Part shown: positions 57,256 through 64,000 of the stretch, piece by piece | Layout of the letters: each line of letters opens with the position of its first letter | Numbering within the stretch: position 1 is the stretch's first letter | Assembly (NCBI GenBank): GCA_001799285.1 | Contig: MGTD01000064.1 | Span: 40,662-104,661 of the forward strand | Direction: 5' to 3' | Length of the DNA stretch: 64,000 bases | Source of the DNA: Deltaproteobacteria bacterium RIFOXYD12_FULL_56_24 | Lineage (GTDB): Bacteria; Desulfobacterota; Desulfobulbia; Desulfobulbales; Desulfurivibrionaceae | The notes under the pieces: model-generated | What the model saw: the letters and a program-made list of their open reading frames with translations, nothing else | The model's database searches: none | Told to the model about the DNA's origin: nothing | Made by a program: the position numbers and the translations under genes

Positions 57256-57795
57256 CTATTTCCTGAAGGGCATTCCCATTACTTTCAAAAGAAACCGGCC
57301 TTCGTCATCTGACTCGGCGGTAGTCGTAATCGCAATATTGAGTCCCTTGATTTTATCGATTTTATCGTAATCAATTTCAGGGAAAATAATATGTTCCTTA
57401 ATGCCCAAGGCATAATTCCCACGCCCATCAAACGCTTTAAAGGATAACCCGCGAAAATCCCGGACTCGCGGCAAAGCAATGTGAATAAGCTTAGCAAAGA
57501 AATCATACATCCGGTCGCCGCGAAGTGTTACCCGACAACCAATGGGCACCCCGGCACGCAACTTAAATCCGGCAATGGATTTCTTCGCTTTGGTAACGAC
57601 AGCCTTCTGCCCAGCAATCATGGTCAGCTCCTGAACCGCACTGTCAATAATCTTTGGGTTCTGCACCGCTTCACCCAAACCCATATTCAGCACGATCTTG
57701 GTGATCTTCGGCACCTGCATGATGTTCTGGTAGCCGAATTCCTGCATAAGCTGCGGGACACACTCACCCTGATATATCTCTTTTACCCCGGCCAT
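57256..57795 (-). CDS. rplE: Ribosomal protein L5
   Basis: 179-aa 5S rRNA-binding protein. [20 protein letters not shown] and [20 protein letters not shown] are the family patterns. The ATG at 57795 (MAGVKEIY) has GGAGG five bases upstream, so the ORF start four codons earlier (57807) is not used. It lies between rplX and rpsN. Confidence 0.97.
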   Translation of the reverse strand: MAGVKEIYQGECVPQLMQEFGYQNIMQVPKITKIVLNMGLGEAVQNPKIIDSAVQELTMIAGQKAVVTKAKKSIAGFKLRAGVPIGCRVTLRGDRMYDFFAKLIHIALPRVRDFRGLSFKAFDGRGNYALGIKEHIIFPEIDYDKIDKIKGLNIAITTTAESDDEGRFLLKVMGMPFRK

Positions 57796-57823
57796 TCTTG
57801 CCTCCAAAAAAAATCAGGATCTA

Positions 57824-58156
57824 TTAGGCTTTCGCCTCTACAGATTCAGTACACTTCTTGCAAATGCGAACCTTAGATCCATCTTCCAGTATTTTTTTGC
57901 CTACCCTTGAAGTCTTTGAACATTTAGGACAAATCACCATCAGGTTGGAAGCATCAATTGCCGCTTCCTTCTCGATAATTCCGCCCTGCTGGTTCGTTTG
58001 ACTAGGCTTCGTGTGCCGCTTTATCATGTTGATCTTTTCAACGATGGCTTTACCATCGGTCGCGTTGACCTTAATGACCTTGCCGACCCGACCTTTGTCC
58101 TTGCCGGCGATCACCTCAACCTGATCATTTACTTTCAGATGCGTTTTTGCTCTCAT
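57824..58156 (-). CDS. rplX: Ribosomal protein L24
   Basis: 110-aa 50S assembly-initiating protein. The N-terminal KOW motif is [20 protein letters not shown]. The C-terminal part has two CxxC pairs, CPKC and CKKC, forming a zinc-ribbon like that seen in some bacteria. It follows rplN by 75 bases. Confidence 0.96.
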   Translation of the reverse strand: MRAKTHLKVNDQVEVIAGKDKGRVGKVIKVNATDGKAIVEKINMIKRHTKPSQTNQQGGIIEKEAAIDASNLMVICPKCSKTSRVGKKILEDGSKVRICKKCTESVEAKA

Positions 58157-58231
58157 AACTTCAGCCTCTCAACCGTCCGGAGAATTCGGACAGGAACTCT
58201 TTGAATATCCAGATCTTCGTTTCAACCGCAG

Positions 58232-58600
58232 TTACAGAACTTCCGGAGCCAAGGAAATAATTTTCATATAGCCCTTCGGACGCAACTCCCTCGCAACAGG
58301 CCCAAAAATGCGGCTTCCAATCGGTTCCCCTGAATTTGCCAACAACACAGCGGAATTATCATCAAACCGAACAATCGTATCATCCGTGCGACGAATCTCT
58401 TTAACGGTCCTTACCACGACTGCGCGAAGAACATCGCCTTTCTTAACTTTCGCGTTCGGGATCGCCTCTTTGACGGTGACAACAATAACATCACCAACAG
58501 AGGCATACCGACGCCTAGTTCCTCCCAAGACTCTTATACAAAGAACCTTCTTGGCGCCTGAATTATCTGCTACATTAAGTACGGTTTCTGTTTGTATCAT
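58232..58600 (-). CDS. rplN: Ribosomal protein L14
   Basis: 122-aa 50S protein. [20 protein letters not shown] is the family start, and [22 protein letters not shown] the C-terminal signature. Codon 58600 has GAAGAG upstream; an ORF extension to 58636 is not conserved. It lies between rpsQ and rplX. Confidence 0.97.
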   Translation of the reverse strand: MIQTETVLNVADNSGAKKVLCIRVLGGTRRRYASVGDVIVVTVKEAIPNAKVKKGDVLRAVVVRTVKEIRRTDDTIVRFDDNSAVLLANSGEPIGSRIFGPVARELRPKGYMKIISLAPEVL

Positions 58601-58674
58601 CTCTTCACCAACCGCAAAACACTTTACAAGTACCAAGCAAACCGCTGGGGTACCTAGTTATCAAAAACCGCAAA

Positions 58675-58935
58675 CTATACGGCTTTCTCTATGACTTCCA
58701 TAATCCGCCACCGCTTATTCTTGCTCATCGGGCGGCACTCTTCAATCAGAACCCTGTCGCCGACGCTGCAGGTATTTTCAGGATCATGGACCATGCATTT
58801 AGCATGCTGACGCATGAATTTCCCATACAGTTTATGGGGAACAAGGCGCTCGGTCTGTACGATAGCACTTTTGTCCATCTTGGTGCTGACAACAAATCCA
58901 ACCCTTTTCTTTTTATTCGAATTTTCATCAACCAT
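58675..58935 (-). CDS. rpsQ: Ribosomal protein S17
   Basis: 86-aa 30S primary-binding protein. VGFVVSTKMDKSAIVQTERL and SVGDRVLIEECRPMSKNKRW are the family stretches. It follows rpmC by 78 bases and precedes rplN. Confidence 0.96.
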   Translation of the reverse strand: MVDENSNKKKRVGFVVSTKMDKSAIVQTERLVPHKLYGKFMRQHAKCMVHDPENTCSVGDRVLIEECRPMSKNKRWRIMEVIEKAV

Positions 58936-59013
58936 GAATGTATCCTACCCAAATAGGGTTATCAATTGACACAAGTACTAAAAACACCAGTAATCTTGGC
59001 CAGAAAGCAGCTG

Positions 59014-59202
59014 CTACGAAGTATGTTCAGTAAGAGCGGTTTGCATCCGAGCAATTTCTTTGCGCAACTGACGCAGTTTAGCCGTATTCTCCAAGGGGCG
59101 GATTCCGTGTTGGAATTTCATCCTGAAATGTTCTTCCGACAATTCCCTTACCTTAACAAGAAGCGCATCTTTACCAAGTTCACGTATATCCTTCATCTTC
59201 AT
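59014..59202 (-). CDS. rpmC: Ribosomal protein L29
   Basis: 62 aa. [20 protein letters not shown] followed by [20 protein letters not shown] and [11 protein letters not shown] is the L29 pattern. Its ATG overlaps the rplP stop (ATGA), so translation is coupled. L29 forms part of the peptide-exit-tunnel rim where SRP and trigger factor bind. Confidence 0.96.
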   Translation of the reverse strand: MKMKDIRELGKDALLVKVRELSEEHFRMKFQHGIRPLENTAKLRQLRKEIARMQTALTEHTS

Positions 59203-59615
59203 AAAGTTGTCCCCACATAAATCACTTTAGTCGGAAAAGGTAGTTTGTTGGCGGCCAAACGCAAGGCTTCGCGGGCTAAATCGTCATCAACCCCGGCTAA
59301 CTCATACAGGATGCGCCCTGGCTTTACTTGAGCGACCCAATATTCAGGACTACCCTTGCCCTTTCCCATTCTGGTTTCCGCAGGCTTCTTGGTAATTGGC
59401 TTATCCGGAAAAACACGGATCCACAGCTGCCCGGTTCTTTTAATCTTTCTATTGATTGCAATACGAGCGGCCTCAATCTGCTGGGCGGTCATCTTGCCAC
59501 AGCCAACAGCCTTAAGGGCATATTCACCGAAAGAGAATCCAGACCCGCGATACGCTGCACCAGTCAGGCGGCCCTTAAACATCTTTCTATGTTTTACTTT
59601 TTTTGGACTTAACAT
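59199..59615 (-). CDS. rplP: Ribosomal protein L16
   Basis: 138-aa 50S protein near the A-site t[23 protein letters not shown] and [40 protein letters not shown] are its signatures. Stop overlaps the rpmC start by four bases. It follows rpsC. Confidence 0.97.
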   Translation of the reverse strand: MLSPKKVKHRKMFKGRLTGAAYRGSGFSFGEYALKAVGCGKMTAQQIEAARIAINRKIKRTGQLWIRVFPDKPITKKPAETRMGKGKGSPEYWVAQVKPGRILYELAGVDDDLAREALRLAANKLPFPTKVIYVGTTL

Positions 59616-59669
59616 CTGTATATCCTATCTGTGACTGACTTTTTTAAAGCCGTTTCACTCGACAAAGAG

Positions 59670-60317
59670 TTATTCGGCAATCTGGTCGGCAGCACTCAGA
59701 ACTTCACCCTTGAAGATCCAAACCTTAACGCCGATTTTGCCATAGGTAGTATTCGCCTCTGCAATACCATAATCCACATCGGCACGAAGGGTATGCAGAG
59801 GAACACGCCCCTCCCGCACCCATTCCTGCCGGGCAATTTCCGCGCCACCCAACCGGCCTGAACACGCAATCTTAACACCTTTGGCCCCGAACTTCAAGGC
59901 CATATTTACTGACTTCTTCATGGCACGACGGAAGGCTACCCGTCTTTCCAATTGCAAAGCGATATTTTCAGCAACCAGCTGGGCATCTGCCTCAGGACGT
60001 CGAACTTCCTGAATATCAAGGACGCACTCTTTGCCCGTCAACTTATCAATTTCAGCTTTAAGAACTTCGATCTCGGTCCCTTTTTTCCCAATAACAATGC
60101 CGGGTCGGGCCGTATGGAGCTTAATCCGAAGTTTATCGCCGGTTCTGGCTATCTGAATTTTGGAAATGCCAGCATGAAAGAGCCGCTTTTTGAGAAACTT
60201 CCTAATGCTCTGATCCTCAAGAAATTTTTTGGCATAATCCTTGTCGGCGTACCAAATGGAGTCCCAGGTACGTATAATATTCAGTCGTAAACCTATCGGA
60301 TTAACTTTCTGGCCCAA
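59670..60317 (-). CDS. rpsC: Ribosomal protein S3
   Basis: 215-aa 30S protein with a KH domain ([20 protein letters not shown]). It helps mRNA entry to the ribosome. [20 protein letters not shown] is the classic start and the C-terminal half ([20 protein letters not shown]) is complete. It follows rplV. Confidence 0.97.
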   Translation of the reverse strand: MGQKVNPIGLRLNIIRTWDSIWYADKDYAKKFLEDQSIRKFLKKRLFHAGISKIQIARTGDKLRIKLHTARPGIVIGKKGTEIEVLKAEIDKLTGKECVLDIQEVRRPEADAQLVAENIALQLERRVAFRRAMKKSVNMALKFGAKGVKIACSGRLGGAEIARQEWVREGRVPLHTLRADVDYGIAEANTTYGKIGVKVWIFKGEVLSAADQIAE

Positions 60318-60386
60318 AACCTTCCTCCATTCTCATTAATATGCAACTCAAAGGACAAACGAATACCTTCTTGCTTCCGTATTCAA

Positions 60387-60719
60387 TTATTGCTCATCCA
60401 AAACAACAGTAATATGGCTAGTTCTTTTAAGAATTCTGTTCGCACGCCCCTGAGCCCTCGGCATGGTTCTTTTCAACATGGGCCCACCGTCTATAAAAAT
60501 AGACTTTACATACAGTGTATCGACATCGATACTTTCGTTCTGACTGGCATTGGCCACCGCAGATTCAATTACTTTTTTCAGCAGACGGGCGCCTTTTTTA
60601 GGCAAAAAACGCAGGGCGTTTATTGCAAAATCAACATTTTTCCCGCGCACCAAATCCGCAACCAGCCTGGCCTTTTGCGGCGAAATCCTTATATAACGAG
60701 CAAGCGCTTTTGCTTCCAT
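60387..60719 (-). CDS. rplV: Ribosomal protein L22
   Basis: 110-aa 50S protein lining the exit tunnel. The stretches [20 protein letters not shown] and [20 protein letters not shown], then RTSHITVVL, match L22. It lies between rpsS and rpsC. The tunnel-loop sequence shows no sign of the deletions linked with macrolide resistance, but this is only by eye. Confidence 0.97.
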   Translation of the reverse strand: MEAKALARYIRISPQKARLVADLVRGKNVDFAINALRFLPKKGARLLKKVIESAVANASQNESIDVDTLYVKSIFIDGGPMLKRTMPRAQGRANRILKRTSHITVVLDEQ

Positions 60720-60768
60720 CGAATGAACTCCTTTCTTTACCTGACAACCGTGCCCGAATTAGCAGCTT

Positions 60769-61044
60769 TTATTTCTTTTTCTTCCTGTCCGCTGCGTGAC
60801 CATGGAAGGTACGAGTCGGCGAAAACTCGCCGAGCTTATGCCCTACCATATTTTCGGTCACGAAAACTGGAATGAACTTTTTGCCATTATGCACAGCAAA
60901 GGTAAGCCCAACCATGTCCGGAATTACATCAGAACGGCGGGACCAGGTCTGAATAACCTTTCTGGAGCCCTCGTCTTTGGCCTTCATGACCTTTGCCATC
61001 AAATGGTCATCTACAAATGGACCTTTTTTAACTGAACGTCCCAC
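60769..61044 (-). CDS. rpsS: Ribosomal protein S19
   Basis: 91-aa 30S head protein. [19 protein letters not shown] and [35 protein letters not shown] are signatures. It starts 14 bases after the rplB stop. Confidence 0.97.
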   Translation of the reverse strand: MGRSVKKGPFVDDHLMAKVMKAKDEGSRKVIQTWSRRSDVIPDMVGLTFAVHNGKKFIPVFVTENMVGHKLGEFSPTRTFHGHAADRKKKK

Positions 61045-61058
61045 TTGTAACCCCCTAA

Positions 61059-61880
61059 TTATGATCTTTTCTTAACAATAAATTTGTCGGATGACTTCTT
61101 GCCACGTGTTTTATAACCCTTGGTGGGAACACCCCACGGGGTACAAGGATGGCGACCGCCGGAGCTTTTGCCTTCACCACCACCCATTGGATGATCAATC
61201 GGATTCATGGCAACGCCACGGACCTTGGGACGGTTCCCTTTCCAGCGACTGCGCCCAGCCTTGCCAAGCTTCTGGCTTTCATGTTCGTTATTTCCAACCT
61301 GGCCAATACAGGCACGGCATTTCCGATGAAACTTGCGAACCTCGCCAGAGGGTAATTTTACCGTAACATAGTCCCCCTCCTTGGCCATAAGTTGTGCGGA
61401 CACACCTGCACTTCTCACAAGTTGCGCACCCTTGCCAATTTTCATCTCAAGATTATGGATAATGCTGCCAAGAGGCATGTTGCCCATGGGCAAACAGTTC
61501 CCTGGTTTGATATCGACAGTATCTCCGGCGACAACTGTATCGCCGATCTTGATGCCAAGGGGGGAAAGGATATAACACTTTTCACCATCGACATAATTCA
61601 GCAAAGCCAAATTAGCGGAACGGTTCGGGTCATATTCAATGGCCGCAACTTTTGCAGGAATATCGACTTTTTCCCGCTTGAAATCGATCAGCCGATATTT
61701 CCGTTTATGACCTCCACCAATATGCCTGGATGTTACGCGACCGTTGTTATTCCGTCCCCCGGTCTTGCTAAGGGGGCAAACTAACGACTTCTGCGGTTTA
61801 TCCTTTGACAACTCGGGATTGACAACTGTAACTAGTGATCTTCTACCCGGTGATGTAGGTTTATAGGTCTTTAATGCCAT
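61059..61880 (-). CDS. rplB: Ribosomal protein L2
   Basis: 273-aa 50S protein essential for the peptidyl transferase centre and subunit joining. [20 protein letters not shown] and [20 protein letters not shown] (with the critical His in the C-terminal loop) are seen. It follows rplW by 68 bases. Confidence 0.98.
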   Translation of the reverse strand: MALKTYKPTSPGRRSLVTVVNPELSKDKPQKSLVCPLSKTGGRNNNGRVTSRHIGGGHKRKYRLIDFKREKVDIPAKVAAIEYDPNRSANLALLNYVDGEKCYILSPLGIKIGDTVVAGDTVDIKPGNCLPMGNMPLGSIIHNLEMKIGKGAQLVRSAGVSAQLMAKEGDYVTVKLPSGEVRKFHRKCRACIGQVGNNEHESQKLGKAGRSRWKGNRPKVRGVAMNPIDHPMGGGEGKSSGGRHPCTPWGVPTKGYKTRGKKSSDKFIVKKRS

Positions 61881-61948
61881 TTCAAACCCCGATAATATTT
61901 AAACGTATTCGTAACAAAAAATTTCAACTCTTGCCGACGAAACATCCC

Positions 61949-62239
61949 TTAAATCTTTTCCAGGAAATCAATCTTATTTCCTTCTTCAAGGGTAACAATG
62001 GCCTTCTTCCAGTCAGACTGCTGTCCGAAATTCTTGCCTACACGTTTTTTCTTGCCGTGCATATTTGCGGTTCGCACCTTGGCGACCTTGACGCTGAATA
62101 ACTTCTCAACTGCGTCTTTAATCTCAATTTTATTGGCGCGGGGATCAACCTTGACCACAACCTGATTGTTAATCTCCTGCAACCCAAGAGCCTTTTCTGT
62201 CAAACAGGGCTTCTTGATAATGTTATACATATCTTTCAT
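61949..62239 (-). CDS. rplW: Ribosomal protein L23
   Basis: 96-aa 50S exit-tunnel protein that binds trigger factor and SRP. YNIIKKPCLTEKALGLQEIN and VEKLFSVKVAKVRTANMHGK match. The ATG at 62239 overlaps the rplD stop (ATGA); the ORF start at 62272 lies inside rplD. Length is normal. Confidence 0.96.
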   Translation of the reverse strand: MKDMYNIIKKPCLTEKALGLQEINNQVVVKVDPRANKIEIKDAVEKLFSVKVAKVRTANMHGKKKRVGKNFGQQSDWKKAIVTLEEGNKIDFLEKI

Positions 62240-62859
62240 GACAACAACCTCTCTTCCAGTTGGCCAATGCAAGGCTGCAGTAAAACAATGTGCTTATGGA
62301 GCAAAATATCATAAACATTGAGCCCTGCCGTCGGGATAACCTTAAAACCCTGCACATTGCGAGACGAACGCTCAAGATGATCATCGCGCTCAGGCACCAC
62401 GATCAAAGCATTTTCTATATTCAGGGTGTTCATAACCCCAATAAACCTTTTGGTCTTGATTTCATCAATTTTAAAATTATCAAGAACCAGCACCAGCTTA
62501 TCACTGAAACGTGAACTCAAAGCCATGCGGAGGCCGAGCTTTTTAACCTTTTTCGGCAACTTAAAAGAATAATCGCGGGGCTTAGGGCCAAAAACCACAC
62601 CACCACCACGCCAGAGAGGGGATGTAGTACTGCCGGCCCGGGCACGACCGGTACCTTTCTGCTTCCAGGGCTTCTTTCCGCCACCGCGCACCTCTGTACG
62701 CGTTTTTGTACAGGCTGTGCCCGCCCTGCGAGCCGCGCGCTGCATTCTCACAATTTCATGAATAATATGAGGATTGACTGGAACGGCAAACAAGTTGTCA
62801 TTCAACTCAAGATCACCCACTTTCACATTATCAACATTGTATATTTCAGTAACCGCCAT
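62236..62859 (-). CDS. rplD: Ribosomal protein L4
   Basis: 207-aa 50S protein; in E. coli it represses the S10 operon. The tunnel-loop signature [20 protein letters not shown] is intact, followed by [20 protein letters not shown]. The ATG at 62859 (MAVTEIYN) follows GGGGGTG; a TTG five codons upstream is not used. Overlaps rplW by four bases. Confidence 0.97.
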   Translation of the reverse strand: MAVTEIYNVDNVKVGDLELNDNLFAVPVNPHIIHEIVRMQRAARRAGTACTKTRTEVRGGGKKPWKQKGTGRARAGSTTSPLWRGGGVVFGPKPRDYSFKLPKKVKKLGLRMALSSRFSDKLVLVLDNFKIDEIKTKRFIGVMNTLNIENALIVVPERDDHLERSSRNVQGFKVIPTAGLNVYDILLHKHIVLLQPCIGQLEERLLS

Positions 62860-62901
62860 TTCCGGCACCCCCAAAACAAATCTTAAGGTAACTAAGACTC
62901 A

Positions 62902-63531
62902 TTATTTTGTGTAGATATGCAGCAAACCCTGCTTTGCGCCAGGCACGCCACCTTTGACGACAAGCACATTTTGCTCAGGCCGGATATCCATAATGGTCAC
63001 ACTTTTCTTGGTGATCATATTCGTGCCCATATGCCCAGGCATTTTTTTCCCTTTAATAACCCGGCTCGGCCAGGCGCTACAACCAACTGAGCCAGGAGCT
63101 CGATGGAACATAGAACCATGGCCTGAGGGCCCCCCCTTAAAGCCGTGCCTTCTGATAACACCCTGAAAGCCACGACCTTTAACAGCCCCGCTCACATCTA
63201 TTATGTCACCAACCTTAAAAAGATCAGATACCAATATTGTCTGACCTACTTCAAACTGGTCGGAATCTGCAACCCGGAACTCTTTAATGTGATAAAACCC
63301 GCCTTTTCCAGAAGCCTTGGCATGGCCGGTCTCAGGCTTGTTCATCCGAGATTCTTTCTTAGAGCCAAAACCTACCTGAATGGCATCATACCCTTCTTTG
63401 GCAACGGATTTTTTCTGCAGCACCACACAGGGTCCAGTTTCAATAACCGTTACTGCAAGAGCAGAACCATTTTCGGAATAGATCCGGGTCATACCAATCT
63501 TCTTCCCCAGTAATCCTAATTTTTTAGGCAT
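62902..63531 (-). CDS. rplC: Ribosomal protein L3
   Basis: 209-aa 50S assembly initiator. MPKKLGLLGKKIGMTRIYSE and KGRGFQGVIRRHGFKGGPSG, followed by GSVGCSAWPSRVIKGKKMPG, are the family signatures. It lies between rpsJ and rplD with a 68-base gap after rpsJ. Confidence 0.97.
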   Translation of the reverse strand: MPKKLGLLGKKIGMTRIYSENGSALAVTVIETGPCVVLQKKSVAKEGYDAIQVGFGSKKESRMNKPETGHAKASGKGGFYHIKEFRVADSDQFEVGQTILVSDLFKVGDIIDVSGAVKGRGFQGVIRRHGFKGGPSGHGSMFHRAPGSVGCSAWPSRVIKGKKMPGHMGTNMITKKSVTIMDIRPEQNVLVVKGGVPGAKQGLLHIYTK

Positions 63532-63599
63532 TGTTCCTACCTGTCTTTTTCTTCTCTAACTTCAACTGTGCCGTTACCCGGCACAACCGTTTCATAATC

Positions 63600-63911
63600 C
63601 TAAAGCTTTATTTCCACATCAACACCGGCAGAAAGCTCAAGCTTCATAAGCGCGTCAATAGTCTGTTGCGTTGGCTCAAGAATGTCCAGCAATCGCCGAT
63701 GGGTGCGCATTTCAAACTGTTCACGAGACTTTTTATCCACGTGCGGCGAGCGCAACACACAAAACTTATTGATGCTGGTTGGCAGAGGAATTGGCCCAGC
63801 AACAGTTGCACCAGTACGCTTTGCCGTATCTACAATCTCAGAGGTTGATTGATCGATAAGCTTATGGTCGTAACCCTTCAGCCTGATGCGAATTTTCTGT
63901 GTCTGAATCAT
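63600..63911 (-). CDS. rpsJ: Ribosomal protein S10
   Basis: 103-aa 30S protein that also binds NusB in antitermination. [20 protein letters not shown] and [20 protein letters not shown], then [10 protein letters not shown], are conserved. The ATG at 63911 has GGAG six bases ahead; GTG at 63917 is the alternative. It follows tuf by 12 bases and opens the S10 group. Confidence 0.97.
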   Translation of the reverse strand: MIQTQKIRIRLKGYDHKLIDQSTSEIVDTAKRTGATVAGPIPLPTSINKFCVLRSPHVDKKSREQFEMRTHRRLLDILEPTQQTIDALMKLELSAGVDVEIKL

Positions 63912-63923
63912 ACTCACTCCATC

Positions 63924-64000
63924 TTATTCGATAATTTTATTAATAACGCCGGCGCCCACGGTACGGCCGCCTTCACGAATCGCGAAACGAAGTCCTTCTT
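63924..64000 (-). CDS. tuf: Elongation factor Tu, C-terminal end (5' part outside window)
   Basis: About 25 codons of the 3' end, ending TVGAGVINKIIE before TAA. The preceding RFAIREGGRTVGAG is the EF-Tu C-terminal signature. The rest of tuf runs off the right edge. It lies 12 bases upstream of rpsJ, the common tuf-rpsJ order, so read-through into the S10 group is likely. Confidence 0.93.
   Translation of the reverse strand, partial: EGLRFAIREGGRTVGAGVINKIIE

Noticed and set aside
48340..64000. Lower GC of the ribosomal region as a sign of transfer
   Set aside because: Highly expressed ribosomal genes often differ in composition; gene order is that of a vertically inherited cluster.

Overview
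The window looks like a piece of a Desulfobacterota (deltaproteobacterial, Desulfobulbales-like) chromosome. This is inferred from gene content: a separate glycyl-tRNA synthetase beta chain, a type III glutamine synthetase beside amtB-glnB-glnD, a compact fliL-flhG flagellar operon led by a sigma-54 type promoter, a protein resembling the DUF6178 family, and a standard S10-spc-alpha ribosomal cluster with zinc-binding S4, S14 and L36. No species can be named from sequence alone. The left 48 kb is visibly GC-rich; the ribosomal cluster is more AT-rich. There is no phage, integrase, transposase or CRISPR.

Layout. 1-3.1 kb: 3' part of glyS, then maf and a FabL-type enoyl-ACP reductase on the minus strand. 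3.5-16.6 kb (plus): fliL, fliM, fliN, fliO, fliP, fliQ, fliR, flhB, flhA, flhF, flhG, fliA, cheY and a second FliL-like membrane protein. 16.8-23.4 kb (plus): a nitrogen module with a textbook sigma-54 promoter, then amtB, glnB, glnD and glnN, closed by a strong terminator. 23.5-24.9 kb: a DUF6178-like protein. 24.9-28.7 kb (minus): an MCE/Mla-type lipid transport operon (permease, ATPase, MCE protein, PqiC-like lipoprotein). 28.9-34.8 kb (minus): an RND efflux operon (outer-membrane factor, adaptor, pump). 35.0-37.2 kb (minus): a very large CheZ-like phosphatase and a PilZ protein. 37.3-41.6 kb: isochorismatase-family hydrolase, asnS, a methyltransferase, a cold-shock protein and an EamA transporter. 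41.9-47.6 kb (plus): a CheB-CheR-PAS fusion translationally coupled to a PAS-GGDEF-EAL protein. 47.9-48.2 kb: two tRNA-Ser genes (minus). 48.3-64 kb (minus): 30 complete genes from rpsJ to rplQ, plus the 3' end of tuf at the edge.

The genes form a few working units. The flagellar export gate, C-ring and placement GTPases lie together with sigma-28 and CheY, and CheZ-like, CheB-CheR, PilZ and c-di-GMP genes further along could feed the same motility output. AmtB, PII, GlnD and GSIII make an ammonium sensing and assimilation unit.

The most unexpected content is between genes. Three families of short structured repeats were found by reading: R1 (two near-full and two partial copies in the flagellar and Mla regions), R2 (terminal-inverted-repeat elements beside fliO and the FliL-like gene), and R3 (three hairpin elements inside the ribosomal cluster, one with a compensatory base-pair change). 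Other points to check are the FliL-like protein with a FliN-like acidic N-terminus, NPTR in place of NPTH in FlhB, and the fused CheZ-like protein.
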